Source of the DNA: Campanula takesimana
Lineage: Eukaryota > Streptophyta > Magnoliopsida > Asterales > Campanulaceae
NCBI GenBank assembly: GCA_026119855.1
Contig: JAOWBW010000222.1
Span: 124,001 to 188,000, forward strand
Direction: 5' to 3'
Length of the DNA: 64,000 bases
In this document: positions 35,640 through 47,165 of the stretch, piece after piece
How the letters are laid out: the number at the start of each line of letters is the position of its first letter
Position numbering within the stretch: position 1 is the stretch's first letter
Position numbers and translations under genes: made by a program
The notes under the pieces: generated by a model
What the model was told of the DNA's origin: nothing
The model's input: the letters and a program-made list of their open reading frames with translations, nothing else
Databases searched by the model: none

Positions 35640-37184
35640 TGTTGGATATGCTTATTATAAACCACTCCTATTACCTAGATTTGATTGATCCCATAACCTT
35701 ACTTTACTCTTTGTGGACTTTAGGATATATTGTAAGAAGTACTTGTACTTCATTTAGAATAGTCCACTTTATAGTTGAATAGACTTAGCAGATTAGGACT
35801 CAATTTTTTCTAAGTCTGGAAAAATGAGGTAGGTCCTTTGCCTACCGCATGAAAACGCCTACCGCGGAACCAATGCTTGCCGCATATCCCAAGGTTACCT
35901 CATGCAATCCATCTTGTCGCATGGTTCCATCCTACCGCAAGTTAACTCTACCGCATGGAACCATGGTTAAAGAAACTCAAGATTGTTCAAACTTAACCAT
36001 GGTCACACGTGTGTCCTTACCTTGGTTAGTTTAGAACGTTGCAAATTCAAATTTCAAATTTGAATACAACTGTCATTTTAGTACAGTTGGACCACCATGA
36101 CTCTGCAACAAAAGGACAACTCAGACTGAGCTCCAATTAGAAATCAACAGCTCATTGTCCTCCAAACTTGCCCTCCAAGAATTCAAACGGCTAGTTTCTC
36201 CTTCAAAGCTATAAATACACCTTGAATTCTTCATTGAAGATAAGCTGAGATTCCAAGAGAGAAATTGCTGTTGAAATTCTTGGTGATTGAAGATCATACT
36301 CAAGATTTCCAGAATCCTTTGAATCTTCAAGCACTCAACCTTCAAGTCCTCAACAAATCTCCAGCAACCTTCAAGATCAAATCTCAAGCCTCTCAACACA
36401 AGATTCATTAGGCTCTAAAATCATATAGATTTCAAAGAGCTCTTGATTCTTACACACACTCACCCCGATTGATCAATCACATAGATTGAATCATTAGGGA
36501 TACACTGGTCTAAGTCTAGGATTGTTCTTCATAGAAAATAGGAGTTAATTCAGTTCTTCATATTTGTAATCTGTACTCAAGAGAATTAATACATCCTCCA
36601 TTCAAAATCCAAGACTGACCATCTTGGTAAATGACGTAGATCTTTTAACAGATCGAACCTTTCCAAATCATTGTGTCATTTACTTGCTGCACTTTACCTT
36701 TCTGCAAATTTACTTTAAGTCTTGTTCATCTTGTTCATATTGTTCTTCACTTGTTCATATTAATCTTGTTTGTGTTTTAGTGTTTAATTTTTCAGATTTA
36801 AGAACAATTATGAATTGTGTTTGTTTGTCTACCTCATTGCCTTAGCTAAATTCTGACTAACTTATCATTTGCCTAAAACCTCTGAGACACAAGTTTTCAA
36901 TCTCTCAACCTACCTCACCCCTATCTACCGCAGATATGCCTACCGCAAACTCACATACCGCATTATCTGCCTACCGCATTATACTTGTCTAAAATCAACT
37001 CAACTTGTTTTTAACGAAAACTTCCGCTGTGCATTTTATACTTGACGTCGTAGTTTTTATCTACCGCAAAATTCAAGTGTAAGCATAAAGGTTGAATTTT
37101 GAAAAAGGGTTGAAATTTTAAATAGGCTATTCACCCCCCCCCCCTCTAGCCTCTTTTCATACCCTTGTTGTGTCTCTGGGACCA
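35640..37184 (+). repeat. SIRE-A 3' LTR (3' end clipped)
   Basis: Starts TGTTGGATATGC. The TATA box TATAAAT is at 36210-36216. TACCGCA/TGCCGCA words are grouped at 35843-35967 ahead of the TATA box and at about 36924-37070 near the end. The U5 landmark TTCCGCTGTGCATTTTA is at about 37022. The last three bases of the LTR are missing. Confidence 0.9.
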
Positions 37185-38827
37185 TCACCCATCCTTAAAA
37201 AAAAATAAAAAAATGTGAGTCTTCCAGCCTCGTAGGTTCTAGAAAGAAAAGGAGTCCATTCTGGACCGTGTCTTTTTATTTTCTACAGAGTTCCGCACTT
37301 GGACATGTATGTACAAAGTTATCTAAATAAAAAAGTCATTTTCCTTCTCTTCTCTCTAGACTTGAGACATTATTTGCAATATATGTTTACTCTTGAAATT
37401 GCCTTGCTTGTTATTATCAATTGATTGCTACGTCCCCAAAATGACGAATTGACTTCTAAGCATACTAGTAAATGACGACTTATTAAGGACGAATGGACCT
37501 AACACAAATGAAAAGCGCCAAATGCAAACAATTAATCTTGATATGAATAAATGTTGTGATCAATTGGCATGAAGAAACCATCAATGGAAAATCTTCCCTC
37601 ATACATTGCCCCGATACACCACCCGATACACCTTTCCTATACAAATCCTTGATGCGCATCAAAGGCATCCCAAGACAATGAAAAGGCGAGGAAGTTGTTG
37701 CTCAACCACCAAGATTCAACCACGATCGCGCGTGCGCAACCAAGCAAAGGACTTCCCAGATCTTTAAAAGTCAAAGTAAGAAGTGGCAGAATTCCACCAA
37801 GGGGCTACAAATGAGCCAAGGTCCAAGATAGCAAGTTGGGGCTAATGTTTCCCCTCTCTAAAAAAAAAAAATGATAAGAGAGAAAGAAATGGATAATGGA
37901 AAAAAGGAAAACAAATGAATATTGGCAAAGAGGAAGTTTACCTCAAAAGCTCACCAAGTTCACTGCAAAAGTCCACCTCAAAGAACATCCCGAGGAGTTC
38001 ACCGCAAAGAAAAGCGATCTACATCAGCAAAGCAACAACATCCTTCGAAAGGACACCAACCCCAGCAAAAGAAGGCCCCACAGCCGAACTACGGCGACAT
38101 GAGCTCCTCAAATTGAGGGGAACGTAGGCAACCTTCGGGTCCGGTCACAGCATGAAATGAATCCATCAAACCTCGATCCTCCCAAAATGACCCGGTTCTC
38201 TTCCCTTGGTCCCATCAATGACCAATTTCACAAATAATGACCAATATCCCCATAAACACCTTTTGATCTTGCCATTGATCGAATCTTAATCTTAATTGAT
38301 CACAACATTTATACATGTTAAGGCTAATTGCTTGTTATAATCTTGACTTAATAATAAACATGGTCCATTCCAGCAATCATTTGATAATATTAACTAGGGC
38401 AAGTTTCAAATGTCTCAACAAGTCTTCTTCTCTCTACATCTTAGGAAAGAGCTAAACACTTGTATTCTGTCGAGCAAGGGCTTCCTCCCGTTCCATGATA
38501 ATACATTGTTCACCAAAATAAAGGGACTCTCTCCCGCCTAAATAAAGACCCTTGCATGTCTCCTCAAAAAAAAAAAAATACTTTAAAGTCCCCGTTCTAT
38601 CGAGTCGGCTGGATCACTCATAAAAAGGGAAAAGAAAGAGACGCAAAAAAAGTAGCCCGCTAGGCTGAAAACCCGCAAGGACGGCCTAGGCAAAAGAAAG
38701 GGTGCGTCATGAAAAAAGGGATGGGTTCCTAACCTCACTTCAAAGGTCAAAAGACGATATTGGGTCTACGCAAACATAAAAAGTCGGAGGACGACATTAG
38801 GGCTACCTCCACATCAACGACGATCAC

Positions 38828-39030
38828 AAGGACATAGGGGCTACCCCGACACATACAATGACATTGGGGCTACGCCGCCACCGACGCCGACAAGGACATG
38901 GGGCTACCCCGACATCAACGACAAGAAGGACACGGGGCTACCCCGACACATACAATGACATTGGGGCTATGCCGCCACCAACACCGACGAAAACACGGGG
39001 CTATGCCCCCATCGACGACAGCAGCAACAA
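38828..39030. repeat. Tandem array 1 (GACATTGGGGCTACCCCGACA units, about 99-bp higher order)
   Basis: Short units of the type GACAnnGGGGCTACnCCGAC recur about every 30-60 bp. The longer pattern starting AAGGACATAGGGGCTACC at about 38828 returns at about 38927. Confidence 0.8.
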
Positions 39031-39624
39031 AGATGACATTGGGCCTATCCCCACGACAGCGACAAGCCAATATCCTACCACCGGTGTCTTCTCAGCAAAT
39101 GGACCAAATCCAAAGGACTTTATGCATAACCAACCTCATGGTTAAGTTAAAATCAAAAAATTTGACTAAACATGTTTCGTTAAAAGATTTGCCTTCAAAA
39201 GTAAGCATTTTCAAATTTGGCCATTTGGCATCATTTATCAAAGACAATATTTCAAGCAAAATGCTTTTGATCTCCCCTCAAAATGATTTTTTCCAAAAGT
39301 CTTGGACCCTTTTTGTCCACAATGAGTCTTGAAGGTCACCCCTAGGCTCTTTCCCGGTATCAAGAAAATGTGTCAACCATCCCGCAGTGTAGGCTTGACC
39401 AAATCTTCATCCCCCGAGTGACCCTTTAGGTTAAAAAAACCTTCGTCCCCAGAGTGACCCTTTAGATTAAAAACCTTGACTTAGAATAGTCGTTATAAGC
39501 TAGAGCCTTTGTCCCGGCAGTCCTTAGAGAGACGTAAGACCAGTTTTCCCATCAATCTCCCCAAAGAAGGAGTCGACCCCGGTCAAGCTTAGACTTAGAA
39601 TAGTCGTTATAAGCTAGAACCTTT

Positions 39625-40060
39625 GTCCCGGCAGTCCTTAGTGGGACGTAAGACCAGTTTGCCTTTGTCAAACTCCCCAAAGGTGGAGTTGACTCGAATG
39701 TTTTGTCCCGGCAGTCCTTAGTGGGACGTAAGACCAGTTTGCCTTTGTCAAACTCCCCAAAGGTGGAGTTGACTCGAATGTTTTGTCCCTGCAGTCCTTA
39801 GTGGGACGTAAGACCAGTTTGCCTTTGTCAAACTCCCCAAAGGTGGAGTTGACTCGAATGTTTTGTCCCGGCAGTCCTTAGTGGGACGTAAGACCAGTTT
39901 GCCTTTGTCAAACTCCCCAAAGGTGGAGTTTACTCGAATGTTTTGTCCCGGCAGTCCTTAGTGGGACGTAAGACCAGTTTACCTTTGTCAAACTCCCCAA
40001 AGGTGGAGTTGACTCGAATGTTTTGTCCCGGCAGTCCTTGGTAGGACGTAAGACCAATAT
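39625..40060. repeat. Tandem array 2, 80-bp unit
   Basis: GTCCCGGCAGTCC recurs at 39625, 39705, 39785, 39865, 39945 and 40025, an exact 80-bp spacing. The rest of the unit (GGGACGTAAGACCAG, CTCCCCAAAGGTGGAGTTGA) is nearly invariant. A diverged unit precedes the array at about 39511 and another follows it at about 40087. Confidence 0.97.
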
Positions 40061-40170
40061 AGTCATTATAGGCTAGAGCCTTTGTCCCGGCCGTCCCTAG
40101 TGGAACGTAAGACCAGTTTTCCCGTCAAACTCCCCAAAGTTGGAGTTGACCCAAGTAAAACCTTGACTTA

Positions 40171-40330
40171 GAATAGTCATTATAGGCCGTCCCCGACATA
40201 AGCCCAGTAAAACCTTAACTTAGAATAGTCATTATAGGCCGTCCCCGACATAAGCCCAGTAAAACCTTGACTTAGAATAGTCATTATAGGCCGTCCTTGA
40301 CATAAGCCCAGTAGAACTCTTTGACTAAGA
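40171..40330. repeat. Tandem array 3, 52-bp unit
   Basis: GAATAGTCATTATAGGCCGT recurs at about 40171, 40223 and 40275, each followed by GACATAAGCCCAGTA. A fourth diverged unit ends near 40330. Confidence 0.93.
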
Positions 40331-40372
40331 ATAGTCATTATCCCTAGCCGTCCTTCGTAAGTCTAACCATTT

Positions 40373-41480
40373 AGTCAACCCTCTCCCATAGAGCCAAGTT
40401 GACCATATCCCGCCTCTGACCCCGAGAGTCATGCTTCCTTATTAGTCAACCCTCTCCCATAGAGCCAAGTTGACCATATCCCGCCTCTGACCCCGAGAGT
40501 CATGCTTCCTTATAAGTCAACCCTCTCCCATAGAGCCAAGTTGACCATATCCCGCCTCTGACCCCGAGAGTCATGCTTCCTTATAAGTCAACCCTCTCCC
40601 ATAGAGCCAAGTTGACCATGTCCCGCCTCTGCCTCGCCAAGAGTCACGCTTCCTTGTCTATGTCCCGGTAAGTCAACCCTCTCCAATAGAGCCAAGTTGA
40701 CCATGTCCCGCCTCTGCCTCGCCTAGAGTCACGCTTCCTCATCCATGCCCCCAGTAAGTCAACCCTCTTAATAGAGCCAAGTTGACCCTATCCCCATGCG
40801 AGTCAACCCTCTCCCATAGAGCCAAGTTGACCATGTCCCGCCTCTGCCTCGCCAAGAGTCACGCTTCCTTGTCTATGTCCCGGTAAGTCAACCCTCTCCA
40901 ATAGAGCCAAGTTGACCATGTCACGCCTCTGCCTCGCCAAGAGTCACGCTTCCTTGTCTATGTCCCGGTAAGTCAACCCTCTCCAATAGAGCCAAGTTGA
41001 CCATGTCCCGCCTCTGCCTCGCCTAGAGTCACGCTTCCTCGTCCATGCCCCCAGCAAGTCAACCCTCTCAATAGATCCAAGTTGACCCTATCCCCATGCG
41101 AGTCAACCCTCTCCCATAGAGCCAAGTTGACCATGTCCCGCCTCTGCCTCGCCAAGAGTCACGCTTCCTTGTCTATGTCCCGGTAAGTCAACCCTCTCCA
41201 ATAGAGCCAAGTTGACCATGTCCCACCTCTGCCTCGCCAAGAGTCACGCTTCCTTGTCTATGTCCCGGTAAGTCAACCCTCTCCAATAGAGCCAAGTTGA
41301 CCATGTCCCGCCTCTGCCTCGCCTAGAGTCACGCTTCCTCGTACATGCCCCCAGCAAGTCAACCCTCTCAATAGAGCCAAGTTGACCCTATCCCCATGCG
41401 AGTCAACCTTCTCCAAAAGAGCCAAGTTGACCATGTCCCGCCTCTGCCTCGCCAAGAGTCATGCTTCCTCGTCCATGTCC
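40373..41480. repeat. Tandem array 4, 71/85-bp monomers in a 300-bp higher-order repeat
   Basis: The phrase AGTCAACCCTCT marks each monomer start: 40373, 40444, 40515, 40586 (71-bp spacing), then 40671, 40757, 40801, 40886, 40971, 41057, 41101 and so on. From 40801 the pattern of 85 + 85 + 86 + 44 bp repeats as a 300-bp block (40801-41100, 41101-41400, and a partial third). This is satellite-style higher-order structure inside a retrotransposon 3' UTR. Confidence 0.95.
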
Positions 41481-41768
41481 CGGCAAGAGCCAAATTGACA
41501 TGTCCTGCCTCTGAACTCACTGAGAGTCATGCTCGTCCCCCTAGGAAAGGATGGTTGATATCCCCCTAGCCCTTAGGTTTGAGTAGCCTTAAATCTCGCA
41601 CCCCGAACTACGTTAGGCTTGATTCCCCGCGAACGGGATACGTAGGAATCCTATACCACTAGGTCCAGCCATGCAACCAAAATCGGTTAAAGCCGTCGTC
41701 CCGTCAGATTGGGATGCTTATTTTTATCGACAACCCCGCTCCTTCGAAGCGACGTTGCCGAGGGGCTC

Positions 41769-43265
41769 TGTAAGTACCCCAATCTGAAACCGATCTATCT
41801 TAGAGGTAGCCTTAGCACCGTTTCAGGGATAAGCTAATAGGCCAGGACCTCCCTAGGATAAGCTATAAATTCCAAGACTACTCTGGTATAAAATTGGAAA
41901 AATCCAGAAGCTCGCCAGGCTGAGCCGTACGGATGCTTTGGGGACTAGAGGGGCCTAGCCGTACGGCTGGTTTGGGCGCCCTCAGTCCCTATAAATAGAA
42001 CCCCTTGCTGAACATTTCAGGGGGGGAGAAATACACATTAGGGAGTTCACTCTGTTGGAATTACCACAGAGTAGGAGTAGAGTGATCACAAACCAAAAAA
42101 GGTGAGAAGAAAGGAAGATTGGCCATAACCATCATAGGTAAAGCCACCTCCCCCCTCCTTTCTCTTCATCTTACTCCTATTTTCTTTCTTATATCTTGGT
42201 TATACATGTATTTACTCTTCATTCATGCAAAGACTTGTCCATTTCAAGCACCTTTTATTTCTTGCAAGACTTGTCCATTATCAAGCACTATATATCTATC
42301 TATTACATTACTATCTTGTCCAAGCTATGAGAAGTTCAATGGTGCCCTCCATACCTTGTATGGAAGAGGTTCTAAACCTAGACACTCATAGACTTGTTGA
42401 TTGTCATTTACATTCCTTATTCATATAAATGTTATGCTTGTTTGGCCATGATAATCATGAGGGGGGTGGAACCTTAGTGTCCATCATTTTCCTCTTTGGT
42501 TTAGCTTCAAAATCCCACTTTTGGGTCATAAAGATTCAATCTTTATGTGTTATTTTGACTCTTGGAAGGATTTTAAGTCATAAAGATGTCATCTTGGTGA
42601 TAAAGTTCCAATCTTTATTCACCAAATGACCAACTTTGGTCCAAAGGGGACATTCATCAACTTTCTTGATTTTCTCCTATGATTGCTCATGATCACACCC
42701 AAATACTTGTTTTGGGGAACCAAGTGATGATCATTTAGCATAGGAATGATGTTATAAAACTTGATTTCTTGCAAACTGGGATCAAAAACAGTTTGTCCAG
42801 CTTCAGACAGAATGCCCTGTTTCTGTTCTGAACTGGACTGTTCTTGAGCAAACTGTAAAAACCCCAGAATTGCCTCCTCCAGCCGTACGGCTACTTTAGG
42901 TAGGAGGGTAAAATTGCCTGTTTTGCCCTCTGACCTTTGTCTTATCACTCAAGGACCCTTTTTCAGCCAAGTTTCTCAAATAAAATCAACAACATAATTT
43001 TTCCGTTAAATACACACACACACATATGCACATTTTAACTAACTTAGGGAGACTCGGCTTTGTCCGAAGCAACTTGAGAGGACGTAAAAACTCCTCCCAA
43101 GTTGTAACCTGACCTCCGAACCTTTGAACTCAAACCTTTGTCATTTTGTTGGGTTTAAAATTAACAAAATGTGGCGACTCCGTTAAATTTGATCGGTTCC
43201 CGTGTTTGGCGTTTCGCCCCATACATTCCATCGCGTTTCCGCGCGCGGGGGGCGGGATCCTTACA
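41769..43265 (+). repeat. 3' LTR of the Tat element
   Basis: 1497 bp between TGTAAG and CTTACA, with the purine tract GAGGGGCTC just before it. TATA box TATAAATAG at about 41989. The palindrome AGCCGTACGGCT (or its first ten bases) occurs at 41923 and 41957 just ahead of the TATA box and again at 42881. GTGGCGACTCCG lies at about 43171. An alternative reading is an LTR ending before that word with the word as tRNA-Arg primer site, but the TGTAAG/CTTACA symmetry and direct contact with SIRE-C favour the longer LTR. Confidence 0.7.
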
Positions 43266-45647
43266 GACCCACACCTGTTTGACCTTAGTATTTTTACGTC
43301 CCTTGGCATTGGGTGTGAACCTTAAAAGACAATGACCAGCACCATGACCATAATCAGCACAAATGGCACAATGAATAAATCCAAGTTTTGGTTGCGGTTT
43401 TACAAACCCATTACTGACCTTCGGTTTCTCATGTTTTACTGGGTCAACGATTTTGGATTTAACAAAGATTACCTTCTTGAGCTCAACCTTCCTCTTAGGT
43501 GCGGCTTTCGGGAAAATGATAGGAATTTCCTTAAACCGACTAGGAGCGGTTTCATCACTCAATACTTCCTTGGTTGCCTCAGCCGCTATGGATTTCTCTT
43601 TCCAGTTTGAATCTCTCCCAGTCTGGTTTTTAGGATACTCAAAGAAATAATTTTGCCTTTTAATTTCTTGTTTTGAGCCCTTTTTACCGGCATGATTAAC
43701 CTTAGGAATTTCTTTGGTTTGTTCAGTAGGTTTCACACCACCTTCGGCACAGAGACAAGGAAACTTACACCCATCATAGGTTTTAAACCCCAATCCACTT
43801 TTATCCGAAGTAGGAATTTGTGAATTTAGGATTTGTTCCACGGTGACACCAGACTTAGTCCATACATCGGTCACTTTTTGAAGGTCATCCTTTTGTACGG
43901 TAAGCTCATGGATTTGGGTAAGAAGTACCTCGGTTCTGTCCTTCAGACAGCGGTTTTCATCCACAATAGTAGATATCCCATCAATTTGGAGCTTGAGGTT
44001 TTCAATTTCCTCCTTGTGGGATTTACATACACGTTGGGATTCTTCAAGTTCCGCAGCCATTAGTTTATATGCCTTTTTAAGCACAGTGTGTTGTTGACAT
44101 ATAATATTAGCACGTTCTAGTACCTGGTCATCATGACTTTGGTCTGCTTGAACCTCAGGAGTGTAGTTTGGTGTTGTAGGAGCTTTGCTTAATCTAGCCT
44201 CAGGAGTCTTAGGTGAAACTGACTTCATTTGTTGATTTGGCAGTGGAAGGCTTTCGTCAATTTCAATTCTTTCTTTAAATCCCATGAGGCAGAGATTAGT
44301 AGTTTCTTCATCACATTCATCTGAGTCTGAACCCATCCATGTCAGCGGTTGATCTCCTTGGTCAGCTACCATTCCTCTTCTTTTCACGAACTTCTTGTTG
44401 AATGGTTTATTTGCTGGCGCGGCTTCATAACGCGGTTTGGGATACCTTGAAGCAAAATGGCATGGCTGTCTGCAGCTATAACAGACCAAGTCATCCCTTG
44501 TCTTGGGATCTGCAGTTTTGTTGAGTCTGGTTGGAGGGACAAACTTTGTTGGGCCTTTGGATGGAAATTGAGATCTATTGTTTTTCCTGAACTTGGTGTA
44601 TTTCTTCACATACAAAGCAAATTCTTTATCATCCATTTCATCAAAATCAACTTGAGTAGAACTTGAGGATTGTGATCCTACACTCTGAGCATAAGAACTT
44701 TGAGGAGGAGTGTAAGGTTGATGAGACTGCTGATAAGATTGATAAGGTTGAGGATATGGTTGATGTGATTGAGAATAGGATTGGTGAGACTGCTGGTAAT
44801 ACTCAGGAGGTGCGGTTTGAGGATTGAATCTAGGAGCATTTTGGTCAGGAGAAGCGGTTTGCAAGTGGAGGTGAGGAGCGGTTTGATGATGGTCTGGATT
44901 GTAGATAGGAGATGAGGTATTGTTGAATGCAGCTAGAGAGAGTGTCTTAAATCTGCTTTCGGTTTCATGGACCTTTTCAAGTTTGAATTCAAAAACCTTC
45001 AGCATGGCATACAAGTGTCGAAGATCAAGAGCTTCTAAGTCCTTGTTGTCTTCAATGTTAGTAGTTTTGATCAGCCATTTGCTACCAAGTGCTTGCATGA
45101 ATCTCATGTTTAAATCTGTATTAGAATAGACATGTCCAAGAGAAAAACACACATTAACAATATCAATAAACCTCTCATAGCATTGTCTAAGAGATTCCTT
45201 AGGATCTTTAATAAAATAGTCAAAGAGTCTTCTCTGTTGATAGAGGCGGTTCTTCTTGGTATCTGAATCTCCTTCCAGAAAGTCAAATATAGCATCCCAG
45301 GTAGCCTTTGCGGTTGTGCAGTGAAGCACCTTAGAATGAGTCCTCAAGTCAATAGCTGACACTAGCATAGACATAGCTCTTCCATCAAAATCCACATTGA
45401 TGCGGTCTGCATCAGTCCATTCACTTTCTAACTTCTTAACTTCAGCTTCTTCTCCTGCGGTTCCTGCACGTGGATTAGCTTTCATAGGAACATATGGTCC
45501 ATCAGTAACCGCGGTCCACAGTCTACGATCACATGAAATCATGTGTTTCATCATCCTATATTTCTAAAAGATAAAACTATCTTCATCTAGAATCGGTAAG
45601 TGATTCGAATTGGATGTTTGCATCATATGGGTGTTTGTGTTTGCCAT
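43266..45647 (-). pseudogene. SIRE-C gag, truncated, with nonsense codon and broken knuckle
   Basis: Starts at the ATG at 45647 in the conserved leader context, but a TAG falls about 27 codons in, where other copies have Trp (in DVWK). The frame is then open to the Tat junction, and the last 30 or so residues of the long open frame (to 43161) are read from Tat LTR sequence. Gag domain: WTAVTDGPYVPMKANP, ATWDAIFDFLEGD. A Gln/Tyr/Ser/His-rich low-complexity linker follows (repeated QSHQPY). The first zinc knuckle reads CYSCRQPCHFASRY, so the final Cys is Tyr and the usual Gly before His is Cys; it should not hold zinc normally. The C-terminal knuckle (CAICADYGHGAGHC) is intact. The coiled-coil section is present. 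Confidence 0.9.
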
Positions 45648-45697
45648 TGGATCAGCACCCAAGCGGTTAAGCTTGTAAAAACAAGTTTGGTGGATAT

Positions 45698-45709
45698 GCT
45701 CTGATACCA
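45698..45709 (-). other. Primer-binding site of SIRE-C
   Basis: Complement of TGGTATCAGAGC, two bases from the LTR end, as in the other SIRE copies. Confidence 0.95.
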
Positions 45710-45711
45710 CT

Positions 45712-47165
45712 TGTTGGTCCCAGAGGGCAACAAGGGTATAGAACCACTAGAGGGGGGGGGTGAATAGCTGTCTAAAACTTTTTCAAAAATACCCTTAAAA
45801 TCAACCGAGTACTTATCAGTTTGGCCAACTGCGGTTCAAAGCACAAGAACTGAACTGATAAAATGCACAGCGGAGTTTGCGGTTTGGCCAAATAGGTTAG
45901 TTAAAGAGTTGGGAGGTTTGACTCAGGTTGAGAAAACACTATGATGCAACTGAATAGTTAAACTTAAAGTTTAAAGGAAAACACAATTCATCTTTCAAGT
46001 CATTTCGTATATGGAGATAAGTTAAAAGACCACAAACAAGAAAGATAAATACCAAGACAGAAAATAAAGATCAAACACACAAATTGAAGAGGTTCGTTCT
46101 TAAATGAACTACGTCCTCTACCTAGATGGTTAGTCTAGGATTTTCTAATAGCTACTAGACTTGTATTAATTTAGAGGAGGTTTTACAAGATGAATCTAAA
46201 CTCTAAACAATAAGTCTAACCTAAGCTATAATAACAACCGGTGTTTTCGAAGTATATAATCTATGTGATCATATAAATCGGGTGTGTGTGTGAAAAGAAA
46301 TCAAATGCTCTAAGTATCTAAATGATGGTTGAGCAAATGAAAGTCTTTTGGTGTAAAGTCTGAATATGAAAGGTTGTTAGGCTTGAAGCTTTGATAAAGA
46401 AAAACTGGGTTTGCTAAGGAGATGGTTTGAAGATATGAATATCTGGGTTTGAATCTTCAAAGCAAACTTGAACACTTGGGAATGAATCTCTTGAAGCTCA
46501 GCAACCTTCATTGTTGAATAATGGAGGCTATTTATAGGCAGAGCACCCTTGTGACCGTTGGGTAAATATTTGAATCAAATCTGAAGGGTACAGTGCTGTC
46601 GAAATCCCATTGGTTGAGCTGTCATTTTTGTCCTTGGTTTTGTCTTGTAGTCCTAAGTAGTTGTTGCACCACTACCTGATATTTGTCCTTTGTTGCAGAA
46701 AGGACTAACGGTAAACAATTCAAACTAATAGACAAACCGACATTCCTTGCAGAAACTCCAAGTTAACTTAGAGTTACTTTGACATGACATAACAACATCC
46801 TTTTACGGTTAAAAAGGGAATGTTTGTCTAAGGAATAAATAGCATATCTTTAATTCTTCAATAACTGCTCTGCGGTTTCACCAAGCATAGGAGCGGTTTG
46901 AAGGATGATCTTGATGGGCGGTTTCATCAAACATGCAGACTGCAGTTTGATGAAAACTGAAAGACTCCATGCTGGCGGTCTCAAGATGACGGCTTGAGGC
47001 ACTAAACCGCTAAGGTATAAAACCGAATTATACTCAGCCTAGACAATCAAAAATCTAGAAATGGACTTATCTAAAAATTGAAGTAGAACATCATTACATG
47101 CGGTCCTAAAGTCCATAAAAAGACACGTGGCATGGATCAATCAAATTAAGGTGGGTGTACTAACA
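45712..47165 (-). repeat. SIRE-C 5' LTR
   Basis: 1454 bp. On the - strand the TATA box TATAAAT is at 46530-46536. GCGGTT words cluster at about 46868-47105 (U3) and 45829-45890 (U5). The conserved TCCGCTGTGCATTTTA block of U5 lies near 45867. The outer flank 47166-47170 is ATGAA; its partner duplication is lost with the 3' end. Confidence 0.9.

Larger units (their letters stand above)
20640..37184 (+). mobile_element. SIRE-A, 5'-truncated Copia/SIRE element (TACCGCA motif)
   Basis: Only the 3' part survives: env-like upstream region and gene (interrupted by SIRE-B at 23675-34583), 3' UTR, polypurine tract AAATAGGGGGAGAT and 3' LTR. Gag, pol and the 5' LTR are gone. The 3' LTR lacks its last three bases (expected GGGACCAACA, found GGGACCATCA), so the right end is a break, not a clean terminus. 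Words of the form TACCGCA/TGCCGCA are scattered through the LTR, env exon and intron. Confidence 0.8.
37185..43265 (+). mobile_element. 3' part of a Gypsy/Tat-lineage element
   Basis: No coding domain survives. The lineage is inferred from the 3' UTR built of long tandem arrays, a GAACTACGTTAGGCTTGATTC...GATACGTAGG block (about 41607-41655), and a 1.5-kb LTR with TGTAAG/CTTACA ends containing the GTGGCGACTCCG sequence typical of Tat/Ogre elements. The LTR abuts SIRE-C gag sequence exactly, so the element inserted into SIRE-C; its 5' half was later lost, leaving a junction with the SIRE-A LTR at about 37185. 37185-38827 holds no array and no supported gene. Confidence 0.75.
43266..47165 (-). 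mobile_element. SIRE-C, 5' part of a Copia/SIRE element (GCGGTT motif)
   Basis: On the - strand: 5' LTR, primer site, leader and gag, cut at 43266 by the Tat LTR. Pol, env-like gene and 3' LTR are gone. GCGGTT/AACCGC words are dense in the LTR and throughout gag. The LTR starts TGTTAGTACACCC, unlike the TGTTGG start of the other copies. Confidence 0.88.

Noticed and set aside
40973..41455. Two similar 60-codon open frames on the - strand
   Set aside because: Produced by the 300-bp repeat periodicity, not by a gene.
39625..41480. CRISPR array
   Set aside because: Repeats are head-to-tail without unique spacers, in a plant retrotransposon 3' UTR.
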